In this document: piece after piece, positions 31,738 through 39,674 of the stretch
Layout: every line of letters starts with the position of its first letter
How positions within the stretch are numbered: the first letter of the stretch is position 1
Assembly (NCBI GenBank): GCA_036397635.1
Contig: DASWIP010000080.1
Location: 62,001 to 126,000 of the forward strand
Length of the DNA stretch: 64,000 nt
Direction: 5' to 3'
From: DASWIP01 sp036397635
GTDB taxonomy: Bacteria; Actinomycetota; AC-67
Translations under genes and position numbers: made by a program
The notes under the pieces: generated by a model
Databases searched by the model: none
The model's input: only the letters and a program-made list of their open reading frames with translations
What the model was told of the DNA's origin: nothing

Positions 31738-32868
31738 GATGATCATGCGCTGGATCTCGCTGGAACCGCCGGCGATGCGCATCACACGCGCCAGGCGGTA
31801 GAGCCGCTCGACGGTGTTGCCACGCATGTAGCCGGCGCCGCCGAAGATCTGCACGCAGCGGTCGACCACGTGGCCGACCATCTCGGTGCAGAAGAGCTTG
31901 GCCATCGAGATCTCGCGGAACACGTCCTCGCCGGCATCGGCACGCTGCGCCGCGTCGTAGCACATGGCGCGTGCGGCGTAGAGCTCGGTGTCGGAATCCG
32001 CAATCATCCACTGGATCGCCTGATTCTCGATGATCGGCTTGCCGAAGGTCTTGCGCTCCTTGGCGTAGGCCTTCGCAAGCCCCAGCGCGAGGTCGGCCAT
32101 CCCGATCGACAGCGATGCCATGGTGAGGCGCTCGTTGCCGAGGAACTGCATCGCGTACTGGAACGCCTTGCCCGGCTCGCCGATCAGGTTCTCGGCCGGC
32201 ACGAACGAATCGTCGAACCAGACCTCGGCCTGGATGTCGTCGCCGCCCATCGATCGCTGCACCTCGCCGACGCGATACGCGTCTCGATCCACGAGCAGCA
32301 TGCTGTATCCGCCCTCCGGCGTCCGCGCGAGCACCTGCAGGAAGTCCGCGAACGGCGCGTTGGAGATGAAGTGCTTGACCCCCGTGAGGACGTAGCCGCC
32401 TTCGGCAGCCGACGCCGTCGTTCGGATCGCCGCGAGGTCGCTCCCCGCTTCCGGCTCCGTGAGCGCGATCCCGGTCGTCGCCTCCCCGCGCATCAGCGGC
32501 ATCAGGTACCTGTCGCGCTGGTGCTCGTCGGCCAGGTGATAGAGCATCTTGTTCGGCCCGAAGGGCAGCTCCCCGAGCATGAGCATCCCGAGATGGGATC
32601 CCGCGCGCGCGACCTCCTCGCGCACGAGACACATCGCGTATTCGCCGAGCCCTGCTCCCCCGACCTCCTCGGGCATGAACATCGCGAAGAACCCCGCCTT
32701 GATACTGCGTTTCATCACGTCGCGGCACAGCTCGAACGTCTCGTCGGTCACCTCACCCGACGCGAGCAGCTCGTGGTTGGCCGCATCCAGCGGCAGCACC
32801 TCCCGCTCGAGGAACGCGCGCACCGACGAAACCAGTTCGCGGATCTCCGGTGCGATGTCGTGATGCAC
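31726..32868 (-). CDS. Acyl-CoA dehydrogenase
   Basis: 380 residues. Typical ACAD blocks: TGIALTEPEAGSDLAAI, LTGVKHFISNAPFAD, KERKTFGKPIIENQAIQWM and IFGGAGYMRGNTVERLYR, ending AGGSSEIQRMIIARG. The classical Glu before G-(T/S)-S-E-I is Gly; in isovaleryl-/long-chain-type enzymes the base sits instead in the helix after QAIQ, here near DSDTELYAA. The closest classes by eye are broad short/branched-chain ACADs. Transcribed alone downstream of the ACAD/DUF35/thiolase operon. Confidence 0.9.
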   Translation of the reverse strand: MHHDIAPEIRELVSSVRAFLEREVLPLDAANHELLASGEVTDETFELCRDVMKRSIKAGFFAMFMPEEVGGAGLGEYAMCLVREEVARAGSHLGMLMLGELPFGPNKMLYHLADEHQRDRYLMPLMRGEATTGIALTEPEAGSDLAAIRTTASAAEGGYVLTGVKHFISNAPFADFLQVLARTPEGGYSMLLVDRDAYRVGEVQRSMGGDDIQAEVWFDDSFVPAENLIGEPGKAFQYAMQFLGNERLTMASLSIGMADLALGLAKAYAKERKTFGKPIIENQAIQWMIADSDTELYAARAMCYDAAQRADAGEDVFREISMAKLFCTEMVGHVVDRCVQIFGGAGYMRGNTVERLYRLARVMRIAGGSSEIQRMIIARG

Positions 32869-32971
32869 CTGCCCTGCTCCGATCCCTCGCTCCGGGCTGA
32901 CGTCGGCGTCAGTTCTGCACCATGCTACGGGCAGGACGCCGGCGCGGCGAGAACGGGGCGATCGCCACGCG

Positions 32972-34114
32972 TCAGAGGTTCTTGGCGATGATCAGGCGCT
33001 GGATCTGGTTGGTCCCGCCGCCGATCGGGCCGAGCAGCGAGTCGCGCACGAGCCGTTGCATGTCGAACTCGCGCAGGTACCCGTAGCCCCCCATGACCTG
33101 CATCCCGTCGATGCAGACCTTGCGCGCGGTCTCGGTCGTATAGACCTTCGCCTGCGAAGCCGCGACGTTGCAGTCCTGGCCGGTCGCCTTCAGCCAGGCG
33201 GCGTAGTAGGTGATCAGCCGGCAGGTCTCGGCACCGATGGTCATGTCGGCCAGGATCTGCTGGATCATCTGGTATTCGGCGATCGGTTTGCCGAACTGCA
33301 CGCGCTGCTTCGCGTAGGCGATCGCATCCTCGGTCGCGCGCCTGGCCATGCCGGTGTACTGCGCGGAGATCATGATCCGCTCCAGGTCGAGCTGCTTCAT
33401 CAGTTGCAGCCAGCCCTGATCCGCCATCGAGGGCCCGCCCATGACCATCGATCCATGCACGCGCACGTCCTCGAACCAGACCTCGAATAGTCCGATCAGC
33501 TCGCTGCCGATCTTGCCGAGCCGCCTGAACGTGATGCCGGGCGTGTCCATCGGCACCATGAATATGGTCATCCCCGAGTACTCCGCGCCCGGAGATGTGT
33601 TCGTCGCCAGCATGATGTGGGTAGCCACGTCGACGCCCGAGATCATCGTCTTCTGTCCGTTGATGACCCAGTGGTCGCCGTCCCGGGTCGCGCGCGTCTC
33701 GATGTGCACCGCGTCGCTGCCGGCGTTCGGCTCGGTCAGGCCGAAGCAGCCACGGATCTCGCCGGCGGCGACGCGGGGCAGCCACTCCCGCTTCTGCTCC
33801 TCGGAACCGTTGTACACGATCATCTCGCCGGCGAAGAAGGCCGGCAGGATGAAGATGCTCGCGACGGCGGCGCTGCCGTAGGCGAGCTCCTCGGCCGCGA
33901 TCACGAACTCCATGACACCGCCGCCGGTCCCTCCGTACTCCTCCGGGAACGGAAGCCCAAGCAGGCCGGTCGCGGCAACCTTCGGCGTCAGTTCGATCGG
34001 GTACCGCCCTTCATCGTCGAGGCGACGGTCAAGGTCCGGTGGGCACTCGCGCTTGATGAAGTCCCGGATCATCTCGCGGAACGCCTCTTGCTCCTCGGTG
34101 AATCCGAAATCCAT
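32972..34114 (-). CDS. Acyl-CoA dehydrogenase
   Basis: 380 residues. FGLTEPNAGSDAVHIET and VINGQKTMISGVDVATHI bind FAD and substrate; YAKQRVQFGKPIAEYQMIQ and MGGYGYLREFDMQRLVRDS, then GGGTNQIQRLIIAKNL at the end. The C-terminal Glu is again Gly. Directly follows the DUF35 gene (start at 34114, DUF35 stop at 34115), so thiolase-like, DUF35 and this dehydrogenase form one operon. It probably supplies the enoyl-CoA that is hydrated and then cleaved by the Ltp/DUF35 pair. Confidence 0.92.
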   Translation of the reverse strand: MDFGFTEEQEAFREMIRDFIKRECPPDLDRRLDDEGRYPIELTPKVAATGLLGLPFPEEYGGTGGGVMEFVIAAEELAYGSAAVASIFILPAFFAGEMIVYNGSEEQKREWLPRVAAGEIRGCFGLTEPNAGSDAVHIETRATRDGDHWVINGQKTMISGVDVATHIMLATNTSPGAEYSGMTIFMVPMDTPGITFRRLGKIGSELIGLFEVWFEDVRVHGSMVMGGPSMADQGWLQLMKQLDLERIMISAQYTGMARRATEDAIAYAKQRVQFGKPIAEYQMIQQILADMTIGAETCRLITYYAAWLKATGQDCNVAASQAKVYTTETARKVCIDGMQVMGGYGYLREFDMQRLVRDSLLGPIGGGTNQIQRLIIAKNL

Positions 34115-34561
34115 TCAGGCCTCCTCGGCGGGGCGGAACTTCGGCAGCCGCAGCGGCTGGTGGAACGCGTCCTCGAGCTGCTCGTCGAACCAGACCTTGA
34201 CCGGCATCCCGATCCGAACGCTTTCGGCCGGGCAGTCGGTCACGTTGCTGGTGATGATCGGCCCCTCGTCGAGCTCGACGTCGGCCACGACGTAGGGAAC
34301 CTCGTCGGCGAACGAGGGATGGAATGCGTGTCGCACGACCGTGAAGCTGAACACAGTGCCGTGCCCCGACGCCGGCTGCCAGGACAGATCCTGGGACAGA
34401 CAGCTCGAGCAGCACGGCCCACCCGGCAGCTGCCGGTTGCCGCATGCCCCGCACACCTGGATGCGCAGCTGCTCGACCAGCGTGCCTTCCCAGAAGCCGC
34501 GCGTCTCGTCGATCACCACGGGCGAGGTGCCCATCACCAGCTCGGTCAGCGTGTGGGCCAT
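34115..34561 (-). CDS. DUF35 OB-fold/zinc-ribbon protein
   Basis: 148 residues. RGFWEGTLVEQLRIQVC, zinc ribbon CGACGNRQLPGGPCCSSC (CxxC-x10-CxxC), then OB-fold SGHGTVFSFTVVRHAFHPSF, YVVADVELDEGP, GMPVKVWFDEQ. Lies three bp after the thiolase-like gene stop and abuts the dehydrogenase gene. As with ChsH2/Ltp2, it is expected to bind the thiolase-like partner encoded just upstream. Confidence 0.9.
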   Translation of the reverse strand: MAHTLTELVMGTSPVVIDETRGFWEGTLVEQLRIQVCGACGNRQLPGGPCCSSCLSQDLSWQPASGHGTVFSFTVVRHAFHPSFADEVPYVVADVELDEGPIITSNVTDCPAESVRIGMPVKVWFDEQLEDAFHQPLRLPKFRPAEEA

Positions 34562-34564
34562 CGG

Positions 34565-35722
34565 TCACCGCACCTCGTTGGTTACGATCAGCGTGGCGTG
34601 CGCGGCCTGGAACCCGCCGTGGCCCGAGACGACGCAGACCTCGGCGGCCGGAACCTGCCGCTCGCCGCACGCACCGCGGATCTGGCGCGCCGCTTCGGCC
34701 AGATGGTTCCAGCCGGTCATGTTCGCTTCCGACAGCATCCCGCCGGAGGTGTTCACGGGCAGCGCGCCTCCGAGCATCAGGTTCCCCTCGAGCGCGAACG
34801 GTCCGGCCTCCCCCTTCTTGCAGAAACCGTAGTCCTCCAACGTGATCAGCACGGTCGAGGTGAAACAGTCGTAGAGCTGCGCCACATCGACGTCCTCGGG
34901 GCCGATGCCCGCCATGGCGTAGGCGCGCGCCGAGGACCGCGCGCCGGCGAAGTGCGTGTAGTGCGTGGGGTCTCGGAAGCCGTCGAGGTTGTCGCCGGCG
35001 CCCATCCCGGCGATATACGCCGGCGGCTGCCGCAGATCTCGCGCGCGCTCCGCGCTGGTGACGACCAGGGCGACGGCGCCGTCGCTTGCGGCGATCGTGC
35101 AATCGAGCACCCGCAGCGGCTCGGCCACATAGCGCGACGCGAGGTACTCCTCCATCGTCAGGGGATCTCGATAGGTAGCGGCCGGGTTCAGCGAGGCGTG
35201 ACGGCGACAGGCGATCGCGACCGAGCCGAACATCTCGGCGGTGACGCTGTACTCGCGCATGTATCGCATCGCGCTGCGCGCCTCCATCACCGGCCCCCCG
35301 GCCATCCCGTAGGCGATCTCGTCGGCCTGACCCCGCCCCATCTGCGCGAGCCCGAACAGCATCGGCATCCCGGTCTTGGCGTTCTCGCCGAACACGCACA
35401 ACGCCACCTCGCACATCCCCGCATGGATCGCCATCGCGGCCTCCTGCACCAGCGAGATCGCCGTCGCGCCGCCGATCGACTTGGTCGACAGGTAGTTCGT
35501 CCGCAGCCCGAGCATGCGCCCGAGCACGTGCCCGTGCAACAGCAATGGCTCGGAGAACTGCGACTCGGTGAACAGCCCGTCGACGTCGTCCTTGGTCAGT
35601 CCCGCGTCCTCCAGCGCGAGACGCGCGGCCTCGGCCTGCAGGCTCCACGCCGAGCGTCCCGGCAGCTTGCCGAACGCAGTGGTGCCGACGCCGGCGATCG
35701 CGGTGTCCCCGGAGATGCTCAT
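34565..35722 (-). CDS. Thiolase-like lipid-transfer protein (Ltp family)
   Basis: 385 residues. Thiolase-fold N-terminus AIAGVGTTAFGKL; no Cys at the nucleophile site (STKSIGGATAISLVQEA). One Ltp2-type Tyr is present in QLYDCFTSTVLITLEDYGF, but the second site reads GGMLSEANMTGW, Asn replacing the Tyr seen in the 9325 protein (SEAYVHG). Chemistry may therefore differ from Ltp2, for example a ketothiolase-independent acyl transfer. First gene of the operon with DUF35 and ACAD. A TACACT box nine nt upstream of the ATG (35732-35737) is a candidate leaderless promoter. Confidence 0.87.
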   Translation of the reverse strand: MSISGDTAIAGVGTTAFGKLPGRSAWSLQAEAARLALEDAGLTKDDVDGLFTESQFSEPLLLHGHVLGRMLGLRTNYLSTKSIGGATAISLVQEAAMAIHAGMCEVALCVFGENAKTGMPMLFGLAQMGRGQADEIAYGMAGGPVMEARSAMRYMREYSVTAEMFGSVAIACRRHASLNPAATYRDPLTMEEYLASRYVAEPLRVLDCTIAASDGAVALVVTSAERARDLRQPPAYIAGMGAGDNLDGFRDPTHYTHFAGARSSARAYAMAGIGPEDVDVAQLYDCFTSTVLITLEDYGFCKKGEAGPFALEGNLMLGGALPVNTSGGMLSEANMTGWNHLAEAARQIRGACGERQVPAAEVCVVSGHGGFQAAHATLIVTNEVR

Positions 35723-35816
35723 CCGGCGGGCAGTGTAGCCTCGTGCCTGACTCCCATGTCAGGTCGCGGGACCGTAGACTCGGCCTTCCAGACTGCAGCG
35801 AAAGGGGCATCCGAGC

Positions 35817-36755
35817 ATGAAGATGCGCAGGCTAGGCGCCGACGGGCCGGAGATCTCGGTCGTCGGATTCGGCGCGTGGGAGATGGGCGGCAGCCATTGG
35901 GGGCCCAACCCCGAGGAGGACGTGCTCGGCGCCGCGATCCACGCCGGGCTTGACGCCGGCATGAACTGGATCGACACGGCGGAGGTGTACGGCAACGGCG
36001 TCTCCGAGGAGGTCATCGGCCGCGTGCTCGGGAGCCGCGACGACGTGCTCGTGTTCACCAAGGTGGCACCGAGCCCCACCGGATCCGGTTTCACGCCCGA
36101 GCAGGTGCGCGCGGCGGCGCAGAAGAGCTTGCGGCGTCTCCAGCGCGAGGTGATCGACGTCTACCAGCTGCACTGGCCCTCCGGCGATGTCCCCATCGAG
36201 GAAACCTGGGGCGCCATGGCCGAGCTCGCCGCTGAGGGCATCGTCCGCTACATCGGCGTCTCGAACTTCGACGTCGAGCTGCTCGAGCGATGCTTGGCCG
36301 TGCGCCACGTCGATTCGCTGCAGCCGCACTTCAGCATGCTCAAGCGGGACGCGCGCGACGATCTGCTTCCCTTCTGCGATCAGAAAGGTATCGGCGTGGT
36401 GGCGTACGGTCCGCTCGGGTTCGGCCTGCTGACCGGTGCGATCACCATGGAGACCACGTTCCACGACGAGGACTGGCGCGCCGGCAAGACCGGCCTCGGC
36501 AACTATGAGCGCCTCTTCGCGCCGGAGGCTCGCGCCAAGCACCTCGCCGTGGTGGACTCGTTGCGACCCGTGGCGGACCGGCTCGGAGTCAGCCTCGCGG
36601 AGCTGGCGCTCGCCTGGAACATCCACCAGACCGGCGTCACCGGCGCGATCGCCGGATCGCGCGATCCCGCGCACACGGGCACGAACGCGCGCGCAGGCCA
36701 TCTGGTGCTGACCGAGAAGGATCTGGAAGAGATCGAGGGCCTGCTCGCGGGCTGA
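35817..36755 (+). CDS. Aldo/keto reductase
   Basis: 312 residues, TIM-barrel AKR. Catalytic tetrad visible: Asp and Tyr in WIDTAEVYGNG, Lys in LVFTKVAP, His in YQLHWPSGDVP. NADPH-side motif IVRYIGVSNFDVELL and a C-terminal IAGSRDPAHTGTNA. AKRs reduce aldehydes, ketones or sugars with NADPH. GAAAGG ribosome-binding site just upstream. Start of a three-gene plus-strand cluster (next gene 4 bp after its stop). Confidence 0.93.
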   Translation: MKMRRLGADGPEISVVGFGAWEMGGSHWGPNPEEDVLGAAIHAGLDAGMNWIDTAEVYGNGVSEEVIGRVLGSRDDVLVFTKVAPSPTGSGFTPEQVRAAAQKSLRRLQREVIDVYQLHWPSGDVPIEETWGAMAELAAEGIVRYIGVSNFDVELLERCLAVRHVDSLQPHFSMLKRDARDDLLPFCDQKGIGVVAYGPLGFGLLTGAITMETTFHDEDWRAGKTGLGNYERLFAPEARAKHLAVVDSLRPVADRLGVSLAELALAWNIHQTGVTGAIAGSRDPAHTGTNARAGHLVLTEKDLEEIEGLLAG

Positions 36756-36759
36756 GATC

Positions 36760-37407
36760 ATGAACAAGCGCGAGCTGGTCACTCCCATGGTCGAGCAGAT
36801 CGAGGCCGCGATCGACGCCGGCGACCAAGCGGAGGCGAAGAGGCTGCTGGGCCTGATGGTCGGCGACTGGACGAGGAACAAAGACTATTCCATCAACTGG
36901 ATCACGTCGTTGTTGTCGTTCATCGGGCGGCGCATGGGCAACGATGCGGTCGAGGAAGCCCTGCGTGACTTCGGCGAGCGCTACCTGCGTGCGCGCCGCG
37001 GCGGCGGCGCCGAACCGCGAAAGATGGTCGAGTACGTCGCGCGCGCCATGAAGGCCAACGGCGCCTCGGTCGAGCTGGACGAGGACGACCAGAGATGGGA
37101 GCTGCGCTTCCGTTGCGGCAGCGGCGGAACGCTGATCGACGAAGGCGCGTACGCGCCGCCGCGCGACTACCTCGTGTTCACCGCGAAAGGACCGCTGACC
37201 TACGGGGAGGAGTCGATCCCCGTGTACTGCGCCCACTGCCCGGTCAACAACGAGATCCAGCCCATCGAATGGGACGGGGTTCCGGCCTCGATCGTGTACC
37301 CGCAGACTGAGCCGGGCGGGATCTGCACCCATCACATCTACAAGGATCCGTCGCTGATCCCGGCGTCGGTGTACGAGCGCATCGGGAAGCGACCACCGGA
37401 GGCGTGA
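36760..37407 (+). CDS. Protein of unknown function with Cys/His-rich C-terminal motif
   Basis: 215 residues. Helical N-terminal half (MVEQIEAAIDAGDQAEAKRL, LSFIGRRMGNDAVEEAL, ERYLRARRG) and a C-terminal half with several Cys and His: LRFRCGSGGTLIDEGAY, PVYCAHCPVNNEIQPIEWDG, PGGICTHHIYKDPSLIP. The CAHC and CTHH pairs look like a metal site. I do not recognise the family. It is 4 bp after the aldo/keto reductase and overlaps the next gene, so it may act with the sigma-like protein. Confidence 0.7.
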   Translation: MNKRELVTPMVEQIEAAIDAGDQAEAKRLLGLMVGDWTRNKDYSINWITSLLSFIGRRMGNDAVEEALRDFGERYLRARRGGGAEPRKMVEYVARAMKANGASVELDEDDQRWELRFRCGSGGTLIDEGAYAPPRDYLVFTAKGPLTYGEESIPVYCAHCPVNNEIQPIEWDGVPASIVYPQTEPGGICTHHIYKDPSLIPASVYERIGKRPPEA

Positions 37408-37739
37408 TGGAGGCCCACGAGACCACCCACGAGCGTTATGTCGAGCAGATCTCGAAGATCGAACGGCTTGCACCGGAGCGGGAAGCCGAGCTGCTCGCGC
37501 AGACGCGCACGGGAGATCGCGACGCGCTCCGCGAGGTGATCTGGTCGTACCTCCGCCTCACCTACCACCTGGCGCAGGAGCTGAAGCCGGAGTGGATGGA
37601 GCCTCTGCTGGCCGCGCAGGAAGCCAACGCCATCCTGAGCCAGGTGGTGGAGGCGCCCGACATCGACGAGATCGAGCCGGCGCTGGAGGCGAGGCTGCGG
37701 GTGCTGTTCGACCGACTCGAACAGGCCGGCTCAGACTGA
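37407..37739 (+). CDS. Sigma-70 region 1.2/2.1-like mini-protein
   Basis: 110 residues from ATG at 37407 (GTG 37404 also possible). RYVEQISKIERLAPEREAEL then AQTRTGDRDALREVIWSYLR follow the layout of sigma-70 region 1.2 (Y-L-x-x-I-x-x-x-x-L-L-T-x-E-x-E-x-x-L), and LRLTYHLAQEL, PLLAAQEANAILSQVVE resemble region 2.1-2.2 (LRLVVSIAxxY, LLDLIQEGNxGL). Regions 2.3-4, needed for promoter recognition, are missing. It may bind the RNA polymerase beta' clamp without recognising promoters. Coupled to the unknown protein upstream; strong terminator follows. Confidence 0.65.
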   Translation: MEAHETTHERYVEQISKIERLAPEREAELLAQTRTGDRDALREVIWSYLRLTYHLAQELKPEWMEPLLAAQEANAILSQVVEAPDIDEIEPALEARLRVLFDRLEQAGSD

Positions 37740-37748
37740 GAGAAACAG

Positions 37749-37772
37749 TGGAGGGCCCCGAAGGGCCCTCCA
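37749..37772. terminator. Bidirectional terminator hairpin
   Basis: TGGAGGGCCC-CGAA-GGGCCCTCCA, a perfect 10-bp stem, 9 bp after the sigma-like gene (plus) and 14 bp after the end of the secreted gene (minus). Serves both convergent transcripts. Preceded by AGAAACAG and no long U-tract. Confidence 0.8.
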
Positions 37773-37786
37773 GTCCGTCGTGACGA

Positions 37787-38248
37787 TCAGCCGCAGTTGT
37801 TCGCGGTGTCCATGACAAGTTGATCGGCCGACTTGGGCTGCGCCGGCTGCGCGCCCGTCTGGCTCGGGTTCGTGTCGGCCTTGCTGCCGTTCGGGCCGCT
37901 GTAGAACCTCACCCCGCCGCTGTCGGCTTCGGCACCGATGAACCCGTCGGTGCATTCGCTGCCGGCGTTGTCGGAGTCGCCATCGACGTCGACGTACCCG
38001 CGCTGTGCATTGGCGTCGCCGCCGATCTCGGCGCTGCCCTTGCCCGGCGCCGGGACCGTGCTGCCGTTGTTGCACACGGCCAGCCAGCCGGCGCCACCCG
38101 CCGGGTCGCCGGAGTTCCGAACGCTCACGCCGGCCGGCGTGCTCGTCCCACCGTTGCAACGGCTCGACGCCGCCTGACCCGCACTGAAGCCGAACGCGGC
38201 CGATACGACGACGGCCGATGCGATAAGGATCCGCATCCTCTTCACCAC
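37787..38248 (-). CDS. Secreted protein of unknown function
   Basis: 153 residues from GTG at 38248, selected because AAGGAGG lies 6 nt upstream. Signal peptide VVKRMRILIASAVVVSAAFG ending SAGQAA. Mature domain with four Cys (RCNGG, AVCNNGS, SECTDGF, NNCG), Gly/Asn-rich, with DVDGDSDNAGSEC and SGGVRFYSGPNG segments; probably an all-beta, disulfide-bonded domain. Family unknown. Confidence 0.7.
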   Translation of the reverse strand: MVKRMRILIASAVVVSAAFGFSAGQAASSRCNGGTSTPAGVSVRNSGDPAGGAGWLAVCNNGSTVPAPGKGSAEIGGDANAQRGYVDVDGDSDNAGSECTDGFIGAEADSGGVRFYSGPNGSKADTNPSQTGAQPAQPKSADQLVMDTANNCG

Positions 38249-38414
38249 GCTCCCCCTCCTTGGTATCCCCTCGCGACTCACGGCCGCGGGCCCCACCGTT
38301 GGGGTCGGGTGAAGGTTCGACGAACTAGAACAGGTTTCCTTTCACCGGGATGCAAACTTCCTCGCGCCCGTGGCCGATCGCGGCCGATTCGTCCGATCGG
38401 TCCCGGAAAGTCCC

Positions 38415-39581
38415 TCAGAGCAGCTCGAGGACCGTGGCGTTCGCCTGGCCGCCGCCCTCACACATCGTTTGGAATCCCAAACGGCCGCCGGTGCGCTCGA
38501 GCTCGTGCAAGAGCGTGACCATGATGCGCGCGCCCGAGCAGCCCACCGGGTGGCCGAGGGAGATACCGCTGCCGTTGACGTTGACGCGCTCGTGATCGAT
38601 ACCGAACTCCTTCTCCCACATCGGCACGATCGATCCCATGGCCTCATTGCACTCCAGCAGGTCGAAGTCCTGGACCCGAAGCCCCGTCCGGTCGAGCAGC
38701 TTGCGGGTCACCGGCACCGGTCCCTGCAGCATCACGATCGGCTCGCAGGCGGCGACGGCGAAATGGGCCAGGCGCGCGCGCGGCGCCAGGCCGAGCTGCT
38801 CGGCCCGTTCGGCGGACGCGATCATGATCGCTGCGGCCCCGTCTGAGATGGGAGAGGAGTTCCCGGCGGTGATGTCGGGCGTGCCTTCCATGATCGCCGG
38901 CAGGCGCGCGAGCGTCTCCATGTCGGTGCCGGGCCGGATGCACTCGTCGGTGGTCATCTCTTCGATCGTTCCGCCGGGCAGCGTGACCTTGATCGGCACG
39001 ATCTCGCGCTCGAAGCGGCCTTCCTGCGTCGCCTGCCATGCGCGGCGGTGCGATTCGACCGCGAGGGTGTCCATATGCTCGCGGGAGATGTCCCAGCGGC
39101 GCGCGATCTCTTGGGCGGCCTGGAACTGCGTGTAGAGGAACTCCTTGCCACCGACGGCTTCGAACCACGAGTCGCTGAACGCGAACCCGGGGTTCACCGC
39201 GTTGGTGCCGAGCCCCACCATCGACATGACTTCGACCCCGCACGCGATCGCCAGATCGTAGGCACCGGCCATGACGCCCTGCGCGGCGAAGTGAACGGCT
39301 TGTTGGGCCGAACCACATTGGCGATCCACCGTCGTCGCAGGGACGTCCCACGGGAGCCCGGCCGCGATCCACGCGTTGCGGGTGACGTTGACGCCTTGCG
39401 CGCCGGTCTGCGTGACGCAGCCGCCGATGACGTCGTCGACCGCGAGCGGATCCACGCCGGTCCGCTCGAGCAGCGCGCGGAGCACCGTCCCCAGCAGATC
39501 CGTCGGGTGCGTCTGGGCCAGCTTGCCGTTCTTCTTCCCGATCGGACTCCGAACCGCCCCGACGATCACCGCGTCACGCAT
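38415..39581 (-). CDS. Acetyl-CoA acyltransferase (thiolase)
   Basis: 388 residues from ATG at 39581 with GAAAGG ribosome-binding site. True thiolase: nucleophile Cys in VDRQCGSAQQAV (near 90), His in SLGHPVGCSG, second Cys in MCEGGGQANA. Closest by eye to steroid/acyl-CoA thiolases of the FadA5/FadA6 type. Cleaves 3-ketoacyl-CoA. A 13-bp inverted repeat 19 nt upstream of the start may control it. Same direction as hyuB but separated by 93 bp. Confidence 0.93.
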   Translation of the reverse strand: MRDAVIVGAVRSPIGKKNGKLAQTHPTDLLGTVLRALLERTGVDPLAVDDVIGGCVTQTGAQGVNVTRNAWIAAGLPWDVPATTVDRQCGSAQQAVHFAAQGVMAGAYDLAIACGVEVMSMVGLGTNAVNPGFAFSDSWFEAVGGKEFLYTQFQAAQEIARRWDISREHMDTLAVESHRRAWQATQEGRFEREIVPIKVTLPGGTIEEMTTDECIRPGTDMETLARLPAIMEGTPDITAGNSSPISDGAAAIMIASAERAEQLGLAPRARLAHFAVAACEPIVMLQGPVPVTRKLLDRTGLRVQDFDLLECNEAMGSIVPMWEKEFGIDHERVNVNGSGISLGHPVGCSGARIMVTLLHELERTGGRLGFQTMCEGGGQANATVLELL

Positions 39582-39599
39582 GTCAGCCGCCTTTCGTCT

Positions 39600-39649
39600 G
39601 TTCTGGTACCGGGTGGCACCCATATACGAACGCTATCCGGTACCAGAAC
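39600..39649. promoter_or_regulatory. 13-bp inverted repeat (operator or leader hairpin) before the thiolase
   Basis: GTTCTGGTACCGG at 39600-39612 and its exact reverse complement CCGGTACCAGAAC at 39637-39649, spacer 24 bp. Each arm contains the palindrome GGTACC, so each could be an operator half or a full site for a dimeric (TetR-type) repressor. It ends 19 nt before the thiolase ATG and 26 bp after the hyuB stop, so it could also fold as a stem in the thiolase 5' leader. Confidence 0.7.
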
Positions 39650-39674
39650 CGTTCCCTGATCCTTTCCCGCTCGA

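Noticed and set aside
38249..38414. Possible small RNA or riboswitch in the gap upstream of the secreted protein
   Set aside because: No conserved riboswitch core or strong hairpin seen; just the ribosome-binding region and the thiolase 3' end.
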